Assembly: GCA_002729235.1 (NCBI GenBank)
Contig: PBTY01000034.1
Coordinates: 69,374-104,732 of the forward strand
Direction: 5' to 3'
Origin: Rickettsiales bacterium
GTDB lineage: Bacteria > Bacteroidota > Bacteroidia > Cytophagales > Cyclobacteriaceae
Length of the DNA stretch: 35,359 nucleotides
Below the pieces are notes generated by a model. That model worked only from the letters and a program-made list of their open reading frames with translations. It had not been told where the DNA came from and did not search any database. Positions 12,101 to 20,649 of the stretch are shown piece by piece (position 1 is the first letter of the stretch; each line of letters opens with the position of its first letter). Made by a program: the position numbers and the translations under genes.

Positions 12101-12234
12101 ATACCTTCTTCAGTACTCCAACTTCGCAAGACGTATTGACTTGGGTTTTTAGTAATGTCTAAATGAACATCTTGACTAATTAAAATGAATGAATAGGAAT
12201 AAACCAATACAAATGTGAGCCATTTGAAGTTCAT
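9130..12234 (-). CDS. Periplasmic-propeller sensor histidine kinase (reg_prop / Y_Y_Y type, no receiver domain)
   Basis: 1034 residues from the ATG at 12234, preceded by AAAGGA; the longer frame would start at a TTG. Residues 1-21 form a signal peptide. From about residue 35 to 600 are reg_prop beta-propeller blades (repeats such as [45 protein letters not shown]). A Y_Y_Y domain follows ([14 protein letters not shown] ... [12 protein letters not shown]), then one membrane helix ([19 protein letters not shown]), a coiled coil, the dimerisation helix with phospho-acceptor His825 ([13 protein letters not shown]), and an ATPase domain with N (IITNALQS), G1 (DSGQGI) and G2 (GKGTGLGLS) boxes. Unlike classic hybrid two-component systems of polysaccharide loci there is no receiver or AraC domain, so the partner regulator lies elsewhere. 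Confidence 0.93.
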   Translation of the reverse strand: MNFKWLTFVLVYSYSFILISQDVHLDITKNPSQYVLRSWSTEEGMASESTNEILQSDDGYIWIATYAGLHRFDGKDFTVFNTSNSNIPTPTILRLATGINGEIWIGTQHGPTVFNSGNFKVPTGLESTSDMSVEQMMITSTGDLWFSTRSNRLLQYKNEHLEDRTLQFDLTESTVLSMIETENGDIFFGTDDSRLLQYSNDIITDITPEINVNGINDFFYVDKQLYIATGIGLYTWSDQTFKSHPSFSGRAVNSVHVDQNNVIWLGTMNGLFRWNPDNTRLDSLTEDNGMPNNIVRDMLVDKRGNLWVATYRNGIFFLSDGSIVSYSTEEGTSTPIISSVTQIGNNEYLLGNENSVLNLLKDEKISIWTPPIHIPNARLKHLFTDSQKRIWVSTYAGLFVLDGDNSRSFTVNDGFPDNYIRVAFEDRKGHVWVGTKNAGLIRFTSLDEWNTINIEDGLSSNYIMSLEESQDGRIIVGTIGGLNIIDTDGTIEYITIEDGLPASFMFSTFSTENFIWLTSNDGLTGYSKDKIVNFDQEEGLGFDIVYDIIADDFGNLWLPSENSILSINLEELEKAANDSSIALNVKQYDKSYGMKNSHCLGASLSFKDSEGMVWIPTLDGVVNLDPAKINAPIFEPYMIIESISADNNQLDYENETIVPAGTDRLLIDFTAISYVQSDRLQFRYRLDPFDKEWITATRERNGIYTNLPPGSYEFLLQTGVDGKYSDSMLTKEIIIKAAWWQTTWARILMGIAIIALALLVYWLRLRALTSRNIWLETTVSDRTKELEQQKKELNEVIEQLRSVQEQMVQSDKMASLGVLSAGVAHEINNPLNFIQGGVEGLEQTLTHNGHLNNEDYPLLISAIKEGVSRASKIVSSLNEFSHSADDRNEPCEVHHIIENCLTMLQYRIKNEIEVVRHYENDHAMIMANSGKIHQVFLNIITNALQSIDGSGRIKIHTRVGKSQVLIDITDSGQGIKPEDLPKITEPFFSTKEPGKGTGLGLSITYAIITEHHGQLTYSSEWGKGTTARILLPRI

Positions 12235-12334
12235 GGTCCTTTGAGAAATTAGACCCTTCCGTATGGTGAATATTAGCTTATGAATCAAGTACAGTAAACC
12301 CTTTCGGTCGTTTTATTCAAAACATTAACGCATT

Positions 12335-12349
12335 ACATTGCTGCAATGT
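12335..12349. promoter_or_regulatory. Perfect 15-bp inverted repeat upstream of the histidine kinase gene
   Basis: ACATTGC-T-GCAATGT lies 100 bases upstream of the kinase start and 72 bases beyond the end of the SRPBCC gene. The form (7-bp arms, 1-base centre) suits a dimeric DNA-binding protein. A second weaker repeat, AACCAAC-N7-GTTGGTT at 12381-12401, lies closer to the SRPBCC stop and could be part of its transcript end. Confidence 0.4.
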
Positions 12350-12421
12350 GAGTGAGTTTTCGAGTAGAGTACGTATTCATAACCAACATAAACAGTTGGT
12401 TGTTAGTTTTATTTTGGTTGG

Positions 12422-12871
12422 TTATTTTTCAGCTGCTTCTCGCAAACAATCCAACCAGTTCAGCAATGAGCTATGTAGCTTTTGATGGCTGAAAAACAAG
12501 GTAAAGAAGCCTTGCATGGACTCTTCAGTGGTTACAATGGTTTGATTGCCATCAGCCTCGAATTTCCAAACATGGATTGCTTTGATGCCCATAGTGGTAC
12601 CTGTCCAACTTATTAATTCCTTCTCTTTGATTTGCCTGATGGTTGACTTAATGGTACTTCCCCCGATAGTCCATGAAAAATTTGCTCCAACTGAAACTTG
12701 ATCAATAGTAACCGATTTGATATCTGTGTTCCATTCAGGCCATTTAGAGATATCAGATAATATATTCCATACCACATCAACTGGGGCATTTATGATCGTG
12801 GATTGGCTATCCCGAACACTTGCATCCTGATTGATCTTACCTTCTTTAGCTAACGGACCTAATATCTTCAT
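12422..12871 (-). CDS. SRPBCC (START/Bet v1-like) domain protein
   Basis: 149 residues. The sequence shows the standard polyketide-cyclase/AHSA1-like layout: strand STIINAPVDVVWNILSDISKWPEWNTD, then KSVTIDQVSVGANFSWTIGG, strand LISWTGTTMGIKAIHVWKFE, strand QTIVTTEESMQGF, and a long C-terminal helix (LHSSLLNWLDCLREAAE). These proteins bind hydrophobic ligands in a deep cavity; some are enzymes, many are of unknown role. There is no signal peptide, so it is cytoplasmic. It lies between susD and the sensor kinase, separated from both by gaps of about 190 bases, so it may have its own promoter. The ligand is unknown. Confidence 0.82.
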   Translation of the reverse strand: MKILGPLAKEGKINQDASVRDSQSTIINAPVDVVWNILSDISKWPEWNTDIKSVTIDQVSVGANFSWTIGGSTIKSTIRQIKEKELISWTGTTMGIKAIHVWKFEADGNQTIVTTEESMQGFFTLFFSHQKLHSSLLNWLDCLREAAEK

Positions 12872-13014
12872 CTCTTTCTGAGGTGTGGGTGATTAAGTAA
12901 AAATACACTTTTGCGTTTTACACCAAAAAGGAAATGGATAAATCTCGATGAATGGATTTATTCGAAAGGTTAAAAAAAGAAAAACCTGGATATTTCAGTT
13001 GGTTATAAATAAAG

Positions 13015-13041
13015 AAGGCTAACTGAACAACAGTTAGCCTT
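13015..13041 (-). terminator. Terminator hairpin after susD
   Basis: AAGGCTAACTG, loop of 5, CAGTTAGCCTT: an 11-bp perfect stem 26 bases past the susD stop. On the minus strand it is followed by the T-rich CTTTATTTAT; on the plus strand by TTT. It ends the susC-susD transcript. Confidence 0.82.
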
Positions 13042-13067
13042 TTTAAAGAATGATTTATTTCAAAATT

Positions 13068-14717
13068 CTAGTTTTGATCTTCACCAGATAGGTTTGGATT
13101 CGCATCTATCTCAGCTTGAGGGATTTTGAAAATCCAGTCATCGTTAATAGAAGGTCTGTCCACTTGATAAGCATCTTGGTACAATACTTCAGAAGCTCCA
13201 GATCCACCATTAGCGGCATGATCAATACCTTCATCCCAACGAATCTTATCAGTATACCCAAAGCCTTCACCCCAAAGTTCCAAATGTCTTTGGAATTTGA
13301 TTTGGTCCATCAAAGCATCTTGGGTTCCATACACTGTAGCATCGAAACCTGTATCTCTTGTGCCAACAAGTGCCTGAAGAGCTGCTTGTGCAGCACCGAT
13401 ATTTCCTTGCATTGCCTCAGCTTCAGCTTCTATTAGATACATCTCTGCACTTCGCATGTAGATAACATCGTCTGGATCAATTGAACCTGGATTTGCTTGC
13501 TTCAATTTAAATTGCATGTATGGGTGTGTATTGTGCCCTGAGACCAATCCATAAGTAGCTTTAATGGCTGCTTCAGCAGCATCAAACTCTTCTTCAGTAG
13601 TATATAGTGGATTGGTATTGTTTTCCCATCCTCCTTCACCATTTGCGGCAGAAGTATTCGTGTTTGGAGCATCAGGAAGGAATACCTGTCTTCTAAAGTC
13701 AGTAGCAGGAATAGCATCTACCATTCTTCTATCCGCAATTTTTGGATTATTTCTGATCTGGCTACCATTAAAGGTGTTGGTTGCTAAATAGAAATAAGAG
13801 CGGAAGAATGTAGTTTCAGCATCAATTACATTACTACCCCAAATCACCTCAGAAAGGTTGTTGCTATTGAATCCAGACAACCAATCAGATTCTCCCATCA
13901 GAGGATAGCCGTCTCTAGCAGCAATAGCCTCTGATGCAGCAGTGGCCCAGTCACCCATTGATAGTGCCATTCTAGCTTTTAAACCATGGGCAACGTTGAT
14001 GTTCAACTGTGATTTTGCAGCTTCTCCACTTCCAGTTCTTCCAGTTCCTGATTCGAAAGCAGTTATCGCCGCATCCAAATCCAATTCAATTTGATCATAA
14101 ATCGCCTGTACACTTGATCTAGGCTGACTAGTAAATGGAGATTCAGTAGCAAAAAGAAGTGGAACTCCAGGATCCGTAGATGGATTACCAATCAAATAGC
14201 CTCTTGCAAAATGCTGAACCAGTGACAAGTAAGCAAAAGCTCTGTAAGTATACGCCTGGCCTTTGATTTCATTCAATTCAGGTGTTTCCGTAAAGCCACT
14301 TTCAGCAATACCATTGATCAAAAGGTTCGCATGTGCAATGATGTTGTATCGGTGATACCACATGATTTCATTACTCAACGTAGTAGGAATGGTATGGCCG
14401 TTCCACTGTGCATTGTCTCTCCATCCAAGGTTGTTTGCATTGGCAGAGTGAATCAATATACCCGCCAAATTATCTCCCTGAGGTACATACCAGTGATCGT
14501 TGGCTATTGCCGTATTACCACCAGGGAAAATTGTTTGTGATTGAGAATACATACCTCTATGTACTCCATTTAGTACAAGCTGCATGTTTTCAACACTTGC
14601 CAAAGCATCAGTAGCTGATATGGCATCAGTAGGTGTTCTTTCTAAAAAGTCTTCCTCGCATGACGCCAAAAGGAAGGCAAAAAACACCAAAAATGTAGTT
14701 TTATATATATATGACAT
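13068..14717 (-). CDS. SusD/RagB-family outer-membrane lipoprotein
   Basis: 549 residues from the ATG at 14717; a TTG two codons upstream is less likely. The N-terminus MSYIYKTTFLVFFAFLLASC carries a lipobox (LLAS|C) followed by acidic residues, typical of surface-exposed lipoproteins in this phylum. The remainder has SusD features: FLERTPTDAISATDAL, TPR-like helices with ELNEIKGQAYTYRAFAYLSL, and the C-terminal YMRSAEMYLIEAEAEAMQGN. It should cap the SusC barrel and capture a glycan or peptide at the cell surface. It begins 20 bases after susC and shares its transcript. No glycosidase, peptidase or sulfatase gene is adjacent, so the nutrient cannot be guessed. Confidence 0.93.
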   Translation of the reverse strand: MSYIYKTTFLVFFAFLLASCEEDFLERTPTDAISATDALASVENMQLVLNGVHRGMYSQSQTIFPGGNTAIANDHWYVPQGDNLAGILIHSANANNLGWRDNAQWNGHTIPTTLSNEIMWYHRYNIIAHANLLINGIAESGFTETPELNEIKGQAYTYRAFAYLSLVQHFARGYLIGNPSTDPGVPLLFATESPFTSQPRSSVQAIYDQIELDLDAAITAFESGTGRTGSGEAAKSQLNINVAHGLKARMALSMGDWATAASEAIAARDGYPLMGESDWLSGFNSNNLSEVIWGSNVIDAETTFFRSYFYLATNTFNGSQIRNNPKIADRRMVDAIPATDFRRQVFLPDAPNTNTSAANGEGGWENNTNPLYTTEEEFDAAEAAIKATYGLVSGHNTHPYMQFKLKQANPGSIDPDDVIYMRSAEMYLIEAEAEAMQGNIGAAQAALQALVGTRDTGFDATVYGTQDALMDQIKFQRHLELWGEGFGYTDKIRWDEGIDHAANGGSGASEVLYQDAYQVDRPSINDDWIFKIPQAEIDANPNLSGEDQN

Positions 14718-14737
14718 AATCAAATATTTTTAGTGAT

Positions 14738-17700
14738 TTAGAATGACAAGTTCAAACCGAGAGAAACAGTTCTTCCAGGGACAAAATCGTCGCCAGGAGC
14801 TGTACCAGCTAAGTTGTATTGAGGATCAAGACCAGACCTTTTGCTTCTAAGAAGCAAGTTTTCACCTATTACAGACACTCTCAAGCTGCTCATTCCTATT
14901 TTGTCTAGAATAGCTGGACTAAAGTTATAGCCTAAGCTTGCATTACGTATAGCAAAGAATGAAGCATCTGTTAAGAAACGATCTGACTGGGTTTGAACCA
15001 ATTCTGGGTTTCCAACTTCTAATCTTGGCACATCAGTAATATCACCTGGAGCTCTCCATGCATTTAAAATGTCTGGGTGTAATGCACGACCATAATCGCT
15101 GGTAATCATTAGTCCGGCGTATGCATTGTCTAGAACATATCCGCCGATTCCGTAAGTCATCAACATGCCAAAATCAAAACCTTTATAGCTTATTCTATTG
15201 TTGATTGATCCCAAGAAATCAGGTACAGCAGATTTGTCTGTGTATCCTCTTTGAGTTTCAGACCAATTAGTTGTGGTCAAATGATTTCCTTCTTCGTCCA
15301 ATACTGGTACGCTTTCATTATTTTCATCAAAATCATACTGGTAGTACAATTGATCACCGGTTTCAGGATCAACGCCTGCTGTTTTATACAGAAAAAAGTC
15401 ATATCTAGAACGACCCTCTGCCCAACGCTTGCTGCCATCAATAAACGGTGACGGTAGGTTAGTGATTTCATTGTTAAAGGTAGATCCCAGTAGTGTCAAA
15501 CTCCATCTAAAATCCGTAGTTTTGATCAAGTTAGCTGTTAATGAAAGCTCAATTCCTTTATTTACCATTGTTCCGTCATTTACAGGAACTTCATTAATTC
15601 CGTTACTTGCTGGAATTGGAAGCAAATAAAGTAAGTCGGTAACATTTCTTTGGTAGTATTCGATTGACCCTTCGAAGAAATCATCAAATAATCCAAATTC
15701 TAATGCTAAATCATAATTTTGAGAAGTTTCCCATTGTAGGTCAGCATTACCGACTGATGATAACAAAATTGCAGGGTCAGCTGCATTGGAAGTTATATCA
15801 AACAATGCTTGAGATAAAAACCATCGGCTCAATCCAAGGTTGTCTTGACCCACTTCGCCATATGATCCTCTAAGTTTAAGCTGACTGATAAAAGAAATAT
15901 CCTGAATGAATGGTTCCTGATCTACGAGCCATGAAGCGCCAACAGAATAGAAGCTTCCCCATCTGTTTTCCGAATCAAAAGTTGAAGAACCATCTCTTCG
16001 AACTGATGCACTCAAGAAGTACTTATTATTGTAATCATAGTTAGCCCGGAAAAAATAACTTTCTAAACTATGTTCTTGAGAAGCTCCATCCAAATTAACA
16101 ATATTCGAGAAATTGGCAAATTCATAAATTCCACTAGCTGTTTCATTTGTTGCTAATCCAGACAGGAAAGACCTTTTCCATTCAACACTCTCATGTCCTG
16201 CTGTAAGGTCTACAGTGTGAACTCCAAAGTCCTTTTTGTAAGTAAATACCTGGTTAAACGTGGTAGTGGATTGGCGCAATTTAGTTTGGCTTAACCTTGC
16301 TGTTGGCTGTGCATCTCCAATTACAGGGTTTTCATACTCACTTTCAGAAAAATCTGTAAAATCGCCTCCATAAGTCACTCTTAAGTTTAGCCCATCAATA
16401 ATTTTAACGTCCCCAAATGTTCTAAAACCATAAGTATTGTCCTGATCACCTTCATTATTTAAAGTCAATTCTTGAAGGGCATGACGTCCCTGGTTTCTTG
16501 GTCTGGAACCAATGCCATAGTCAGCAAAACCTTCACCATTATCCCATACAGGGTTTCCTTCTGCATCTTTTACGATGTTGCCATCTCTGTCATTTACGTA
16601 AACAGGATAGATGGAACCCATGTTTTGAGAAAAACTAAATGGATTCACAATGCTTCCAGATCCTGCTGAACTTGGCCCACGAGTTTCAGTTAGAGCCAGA
16701 TTTGCACTACCACCAATTTTGATGCGATCGTTGGCCTGGAATTCTCCTCCTAGTCTAGAAGTTAAGCGATCAAAACCAGAGCGAATCACGTAGCTTTCAT
16801 CTGACAAACTTCCGACCGATAGGAATACCGAATGATCCTCTCCACCGGCTGTTACATTCACATTGTAATTTGATCTCACACCGGTTCTTTGCATCTCATC
16901 GAACCAGTCTAAGCTTTTGTAGATCACTTGGGCATTTGGATTTAATTTACCATCAGTTCCAACAATTTGGTCGTTTTCTACATTAAAAGGGTTGTATCCT
17001 AATTGGTTGTAGATATTGGCAGAAGCGTATGCAGCGTCTCCTCCAGCTGCTGAGGTATTTCTAAGAGCTTCCCAATACGTCTCATAGTACTCACCAGGAC
17101 TCACTTGATCATAAAATGGTACACTTCTGGATGACCAACCAATTTGGGAAGAAGCGTTAACTCGGATTCCACCATCTCTACCTTTTTTAGTGGTAATGAT
17201 CACCACACCATTCGCAGCTCTGGATCCATAAAGTGCGGTTGAAGCGGCGTCTTTTAACACCGTAAACGATTCAATATCATTTTGATTGAGGGTGTTTAAA
17301 GGAGCTGTGTATTGCATGCCATCAACTATGTATAATGGAGTTGTAATACCATTTAATGTTCCAACACCCCTAATGACAATACCTGGGGATGCACCAGGAC
17401 CTGCAGGAGAAGTAAATTGTACCCCACTAGCATTTCCTTCGATCGCTGAAAGAGCATTAGTCACTTGCCGTGTTTCAAGATCCCTTGCTCCAACTGTCTG
17501 GGCAGCACCTGTGAAGTTTCGCTGTGTGGAAGTACCATAAGCAGTTACTACCACCTCTTGTAACTCAGTTACTCCACCAAGTTTGATGTCAATTTTTGTT
17601 TGAGCACCTACAACAACTTCTTGGGTTTCGAAACCAACGAATGAGAAGACCAAAGTGGCTCCTTCACCAACACTGATTCGATACATACCATCAAGATCAG

Positions 17701-17854
17701 TTTGAGTTCCCATGTCAGTACCCTTTACGAGTACCGTTGCACCTGGCAAGCCATCACCCGTGTCATCGGTGACTTTACCAGTAACGGTTTGTTGTGCCAT
17801 CACTGTACAAATGGCAGCAAAAACCATGAGATTGAATAGTAATATTCTCTTCAT
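14738..17854 (-). CDS. SusC/RagA-family TonB-dependent outer-membrane transporter
   Basis: 1038 residues. A signal peptide (to about residue 21, ending VMAQ) is followed by the carboxypeptidase-regulatory-like domain (VTGKVTDDTGDGLPGATVLV ... FVGFETQEVVVG), then the link LQEVVVTAYGT and the plug domain (GIVIRGVGTLN, PLYIVDGMQY, NDIESFTVLKDAASTALYGS, GVVIITTKKG). The rest is a beta-barrel ending in VSLGLNLSF with a terminal aromatic residue, as required for outer-membrane insertion. It imports a ligand captured by the downstream SusD using TonB energy. AAGGGA precedes the ATG. The gene starts about 150 bases after the end of the Omp85-like gene, with a palindrome in between. Confidence 0.96.
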   Translation of the reverse strand: MKRILLFNLMVFAAICTVMAQQTVTGKVTDDTGDGLPGATVLVKGTDMGTQTDLDGMYRISVGEGATLVFSFVGFETQEVVVGAQTKIDIKLGGVTELQEVVVTAYGTSTQRNFTGAAQTVGARDLETRQVTNALSAIEGNASGVQFTSPAGPGASPGIVIRGVGTLNGITTPLYIVDGMQYTAPLNTLNQNDIESFTVLKDAASTALYGSRAANGVVIITTKKGRDGGIRVNASSQIGWSSRSVPFYDQVSPGEYYETYWEALRNTSAAGGDAAYASANIYNQLGYNPFNVENDQIVGTDGKLNPNAQVIYKSLDWFDEMQRTGVRSNYNVNVTAGGEDHSVFLSVGSLSDESYVIRSGFDRLTSRLGGEFQANDRIKIGGSANLALTETRGPSSAGSGSIVNPFSFSQNMGSIYPVYVNDRDGNIVKDAEGNPVWDNGEGFADYGIGSRPRNQGRHALQELTLNNEGDQDNTYGFRTFGDVKIIDGLNLRVTYGGDFTDFSESEYENPVIGDAQPTARLSQTKLRQSTTTFNQVFTYKKDFGVHTVDLTAGHESVEWKRSFLSGLATNETASGIYEFANFSNIVNLDGASQEHSLESYFFRANYDYNNKYFLSASVRRDGSSTFDSENRWGSFYSVGASWLVDQEPFIQDISFISQLKLRGSYGEVGQDNLGLSRWFLSQALFDITSNAADPAILLSSVGNADLQWETSQNYDLALEFGLFDDFFEGSIEYYQRNVTDLLYLLPIPASNGINEVPVNDGTMVNKGIELSLTANLIKTTDFRWSLTLLGSTFNNEITNLPSPFIDGSKRWAEGRSRYDFFLYKTAGVDPETGDQLYYQYDFDENNESVPVLDEEGNHLTTTNWSETQRGYTDKSAVPDFLGSINNRISYKGFDFGMLMTYGIGGYVLDNAYAGLMITSDYGRALHPDILNAWRAPGDITDVPRLEVGNPELVQTQSDRFLTDASFFAIRNASLGYNFSPAILDKIGMSSLRVSVIGENLLLRSKRSGLDPQYNLAGTAPGDDFVPGRTVSLGLNLSF

Positions 17855-17941
17855 ATTATCCCTTGTTTTTTTGTGAAAAAATTGATTAATGGAGAATCTA
17901 GTACCTAATTGTGAGATTAATTGATAACCTAGTAATAATGT

Positions 17942-17960
17942 GCTTAGATTTTATCTAAGC
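17942..17960. promoter_or_regulatory. 8+8 bp inverted repeat upstream of susC
   Basis: GCTTAGAT-TTT-ATCTAAGC lies 88 bases upstream of susC and 45 bases beyond the stop of the Omp85-like gene. It has no T-run on the minus strand, so it is more likely an operator or a weak transcript end than a strong terminator. Confidence 0.45.
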
Positions 17961-18004
17961 GGTAGAATTATTAGGATGTTCGCAATACACAAACCGTTGT
18001 AATA

Positions 18005-19078
18005 TCAAAAAGCCTCATTAATGTTGATATAAAACCCCGATGTGTTAACACCACGAGCATAGTCTACCCTTATTCTTATGTGCTCTTTTTTGTTGATCTC
18101 GGCACGTAAACCAACTCCATAACTTCCGAGGATTTTTTCATAGCTTCCTATCTTGTTAGAAACTCCACCAAAACCTCCAAATGCACTGATTAAAACTCTA
18201 TTGTGAACATAACGTCTAATCTCCGTTTGAATTACCGTCTGGTGGTTATCCCGATAGCCTCCTTTATAATAGCCTCGCATTTGTCTGCCACCTCCAAGAA
18301 GTGCCAGGTTATAGAATGGAGGATCTCCAAGAATGGATTGATGATACAACTGGAATGCCAGCTCAGTTTTGCTCAAAGGAGTGAAATACTTTCTCACATC
18401 AATGTACATATCAGTGAATGAGTAATTGCCGATCAATGCATTTTCATATTGTAATAATCGACCTTCCAAATAATAGCCACTACCTGGAGAAAAGACATTA
18501 TTGCGCATATCGTAAATGAAAGTTGCGCCAAGTCCAAACACATTACCAGGCTGTATCCCTCGGGTTTGTTGCTCTTTTAATTGACCATTAGGGTCTATTT
18601 CAATGTTGAAATACTTGTCGAAAAAGATGGTAGGACCTATGTAGAGGTTCGATTTTGCTTGATATAACAGGTTCGTCTCTAATCTTAGAAAGTCTGCAGT
18701 ATATACTTCATAAATGTCCAGATCGACATCAGAACCGATACCATAATATTGATACGGGTAGATGTAGTATGCGTATTCACCTTTAAGCCAAAGTTTGTCT
18801 TGTTTTAAAAAGAAGTTGTAAGGAAATGTAATGAGCACCTGATTTTCTAGCGTGTAGATCAGTACCGATTGAAAGTTTGAAGGTTTACTCAGGCTGTCAT
18901 CACTGGTTCGAAAATAGAACATGCCGGCTACGCCAAACCCAAGACTTGTTTCAGGCGAAAAGAAAATGGCCGGTAATACAATGACACCAGACTTTTTGTC
19001 CTGTTTTTCTTGAGCTTGGGATGAAGAAAATCCCAACAAAAGAGCCAATGTTAGAATAATTGACCGTGAAGTGTTCAT
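18005..19078 (-). CDS. Omp85-superfamily (surface antigen D15-like) beta-barrel protein
   Basis: 357 residues with a signal peptide (MNTSRSIILTLALLLGFSSSQA). It is almost all amphipathic strands: SLGFGVAGMFYFRTSD, LWLKGEYAYYIYPYQYYGIG, YLEGRLLQYENALIGN, and ends with a phenylalanine. The LGGGRQMRGYYKGGYRDN segment resembles the VRGF/Y loop-6 motif of BamA/TamA-type barrels, and FSPGSGYYLEGR resembles the D15 domain entry. There are no POTRA domains, so it is a barrel-only member of unknown job. It starts 24 bases after the end of the seven-helix membrane protein gene and is probably cotranscribed with it. Confidence 0.8.
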   Translation of the reverse strand: MNTSRSIILTLALLLGFSSSQAQEKQDKKSGVIVLPAIFFSPETSLGFGVAGMFYFRTSDDSLSKPSNFQSVLIYTLENQVLITFPYNFFLKQDKLWLKGEYAYYIYPYQYYGIGSDVDLDIYEVYTADFLRLETNLLYQAKSNLYIGPTIFFDKYFNIEIDPNGQLKEQQTRGIQPGNVFGLGATFIYDMRNNVFSPGSGYYLEGRLLQYENALIGNYSFTDMYIDVRKYFTPLSKTELAFQLYHQSILGDPPFYNLALLGGGRQMRGYYKGGYRDNHQTVIQTEIRRYVHNRVLISAFGGFGGVSNKIGSYEKILGSYGVGLRAEINKKEHIRIRVDYARGVNTSGFYININEAF

Positions 19079-19102
19079 AGGTTAACTACAATAGTAACCA
19101 AA

Positions 19103-19945
19103 TCAATGCGTCTCAGTCGATTTACTCTTAAGAAAATTATTATAAGCGAATGTTAGACCGAGAACAAATAATCCAGCCAATAAGCCTATGATCATATTGA
19201 TGTAGGCTGGAGCAATGAGTGACATACGAATCAAAATCGTTGCCAGGGCAAAACTTGAGTATCGAAATAGATTGTAGTACCGCGTATCAAATCGAAGTGA
19301 ATACAAGAGGATCAAAATGTCACTGAATATCAATATGGAATAAAAGATATTGAATGAGGGGCTATAGATACCATCAGTAATGAAATGGACCACATCTAGT
19401 ACTCCTATATAAATGAAGGCCAGTAATAGGAAAATGGCAGTTAGTTTTTTAAATCTCACAAACTGAGATTGTTCATAAACACTCTCTGTAACTGGAATGT
19501 GTTTTTGTGCACGATAGTAGAACCCAATTATTAAGAAGATGAATAGGGCGCCGAAAGCATCAGATAGTATGTGATATAGGGGCTCTATTTGAAGATCATT
19601 CCATGTTAGCGGTTCTTCAAATTTTCCAAACTCTTTGAATGCAGATCTCAATAATATGATGGATAGTATTTCGAATTGTTTACCTACCGAGTCAGCAACA
19701 GAGTGAGGGAGGACAAATACCAATCCTAAAATTTCAATAATTAATAAAATAGTGAAAGCAATATCCACTGCCAGGAAATAACTGATTTCATGATTGATAA
19801 AACCAGGTTTGATCTCATGAGAGAAGAAAGCAATACACAAACCAGCTGCAAAACCAATAATCAATAGGTTGCTGACCACTTTCTGAGTGATACGTTTATG
19901 CCAGTTGGATTCTATTCGTTCAAATAGGTTTAACAATCGGTTCAT
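19103..19945 (-). CDS. Unknown polytopic membrane protein, divergent from the hydrogenase island
   Basis: 280 residues with about seven membrane helices, roughly at residues 25-43, 57-80, 90-105, 123-146, 167-190, 200-217 and 226-270. The N-terminal stretch is basic and cytoplasmic. Several histidines lie in or near helices (FFSHE, INHEI, LPHSV, LYHIL, VVHFI), which could be heme or metal ligands, but no family signature is recognisable to me. It is transcribed leftward with the Omp85-like gene. Its start is 86 bases from the first tetR, and a perfect 18-bp palindrome lies in that shared gap, so it may be controlled with the hydrogenase genes. A role in hydrogenase electron transfer is only a possibility. 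Confidence 0.55.
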   Translation of the reverse strand: MNRLLNLFERIESNWHKRITQKVVSNLLIIGFAAGLCIAFFSHEIKPGFINHEISYFLAVDIAFTILLIIEILGLVFVLPHSVADSVGKQFEILSIILLRSAFKEFGKFEEPLTWNDLQIEPLYHILSDAFGALFIFLIIGFYYRAQKHIPVTESVYEQSQFVRFKKLTAIFLLLAFIYIGVLDVVHFITDGIYSPSFNIFYSILIFSDILILLYSLRFDTRYYNLFRYSSFALATILIRMSLIAPAYINMIIGLLAGLFVLGLTFAYNNFLKSKSTETH

Positions 19946-20004
19946 TACGGTTGATGTTGTTTATTGCTATTAATCTATCAATTTTTGTTAGATTAATAAA
20001 GAGA

Positions 20005-20022
20005 TTAGAAAACGTTTTCTAA
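20005..20022. promoter_or_regulatory. Operator candidate 1: perfect 18-bp palindrome before the first tetR
   Basis: TTAGAAAACGTTTTCTAA is perfectly symmetric and ends 9 bases before the ATG of the first tetR, next to its AAGG ribosome site. A protein bound here should block that gene's own expression. It also lies in the gap shared with the leftward membrane protein gene. A further inverted repeat, TAATCTA/TAGATTA (19971-19977 and 19989-19995), lies just upstream. Confidence 0.82.
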
Positions 20023-20031
20023 ATAAGGCAA

Positions 20032-20646
20032 ATGACCAACCGCGATAAAACCAAAGAGTCTGCATTGAAGTTGTTCAATGAAATGGGATATGCCAACGTG
20101 CGTTTGCAACACATCTCAGATGACTGTTTAGTGAGTGTTGGGAATATGGCTTATCATTTTAAAAACAAGCAAGCCATCTTGAAAGCCGTCTATGAAGATT
20201 TGGCTCAACGGCATCAATCATTATTATCTGACCTTAATCAAGTTCCCATATTTGACTACATGGATGAACATTTTCAAAAGGTTTACAGAGTGGTAGAGAC
20301 TTATCAGTTTTTTTATCTGGACACCAATGATATCATACGGAGTGATGAGGAAATTGCTCTTAAGTATACTCAATATCTAAAATGGGAGAAGGAGCAATTG
20401 ATTCAGGTATTTCGATTTAATGTATCACGGGGTTCATTCTTACCGATGAGTGAGGATACCTTAGCTCATTTGAGTGAGTTGATATCCTTAATCAAACAAG
20501 GGTGGGTCAATCCGGTAATACTGAAGGATCCAGAAGCTAACCAACGATTTAAGACCTTTATTTGGGACACATTATACCCTTATTTTTCTGAGCGGGGAGT
20601 AACTGAGTACGAGCAAATGCGTAAATTACACCAGACAAATTGGTGA
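20032..20646 (+). CDS. TetR-family transcriptional regulator, copy 1
   Basis: 204 residues. The N-terminal helix-turn-helix spans about residues 8-50, with recognition segment SVGNMAYHFKNK at 35-46, the usual TetR placement. The C-terminal part is helical and ends PYFSERGVTEYEQM. The second TetR protein (21018-21632) has the same length and aligns without gaps through the DNA-binding domain, and its end is also similar (PYFSKTGEIEY), so the two are paralogues. The promoter region carries a perfect TTAGAAA-type palindrome, pointing to autoregulation. It begins the hydrogenase island and forms a tight operon with the next two genes. The effector is unknown. Confidence 0.86.
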   Translation: MTNRDKTKESALKLFNEMGYANVRLQHISDDCLVSVGNMAYHFKNKQAILKAVYEDLAQRHQSLLSDLNQVPIFDYMDEHFQKVYRVVETYQFFYLDTNDIIRSDEEIALKYTQYLKWEKEQLIQVFRFNVSRGSFLPMSEDTLAHLSELISLIKQGWVNPVILKDPEANQRFKTFIWDTLYPYFSERGVTEYEQMRKLHQTNW

Positions 20647-20649
20647 TGA

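Noticed and set aside
12235-12288. N-terminal extension of the sensor kinase from a TTG at 12288
   Set aside because: The ATG at 12234 opens a signal peptide and has AAAGGA before it; the extension has neither.
14738-19078. SusC, SusD and the Omp85-like gene as one operon with the hydrogenase
   Set aside because: They are on the opposite strand, and susC is separated from the Omp85-like gene by a 150-base gap with a palindrome.
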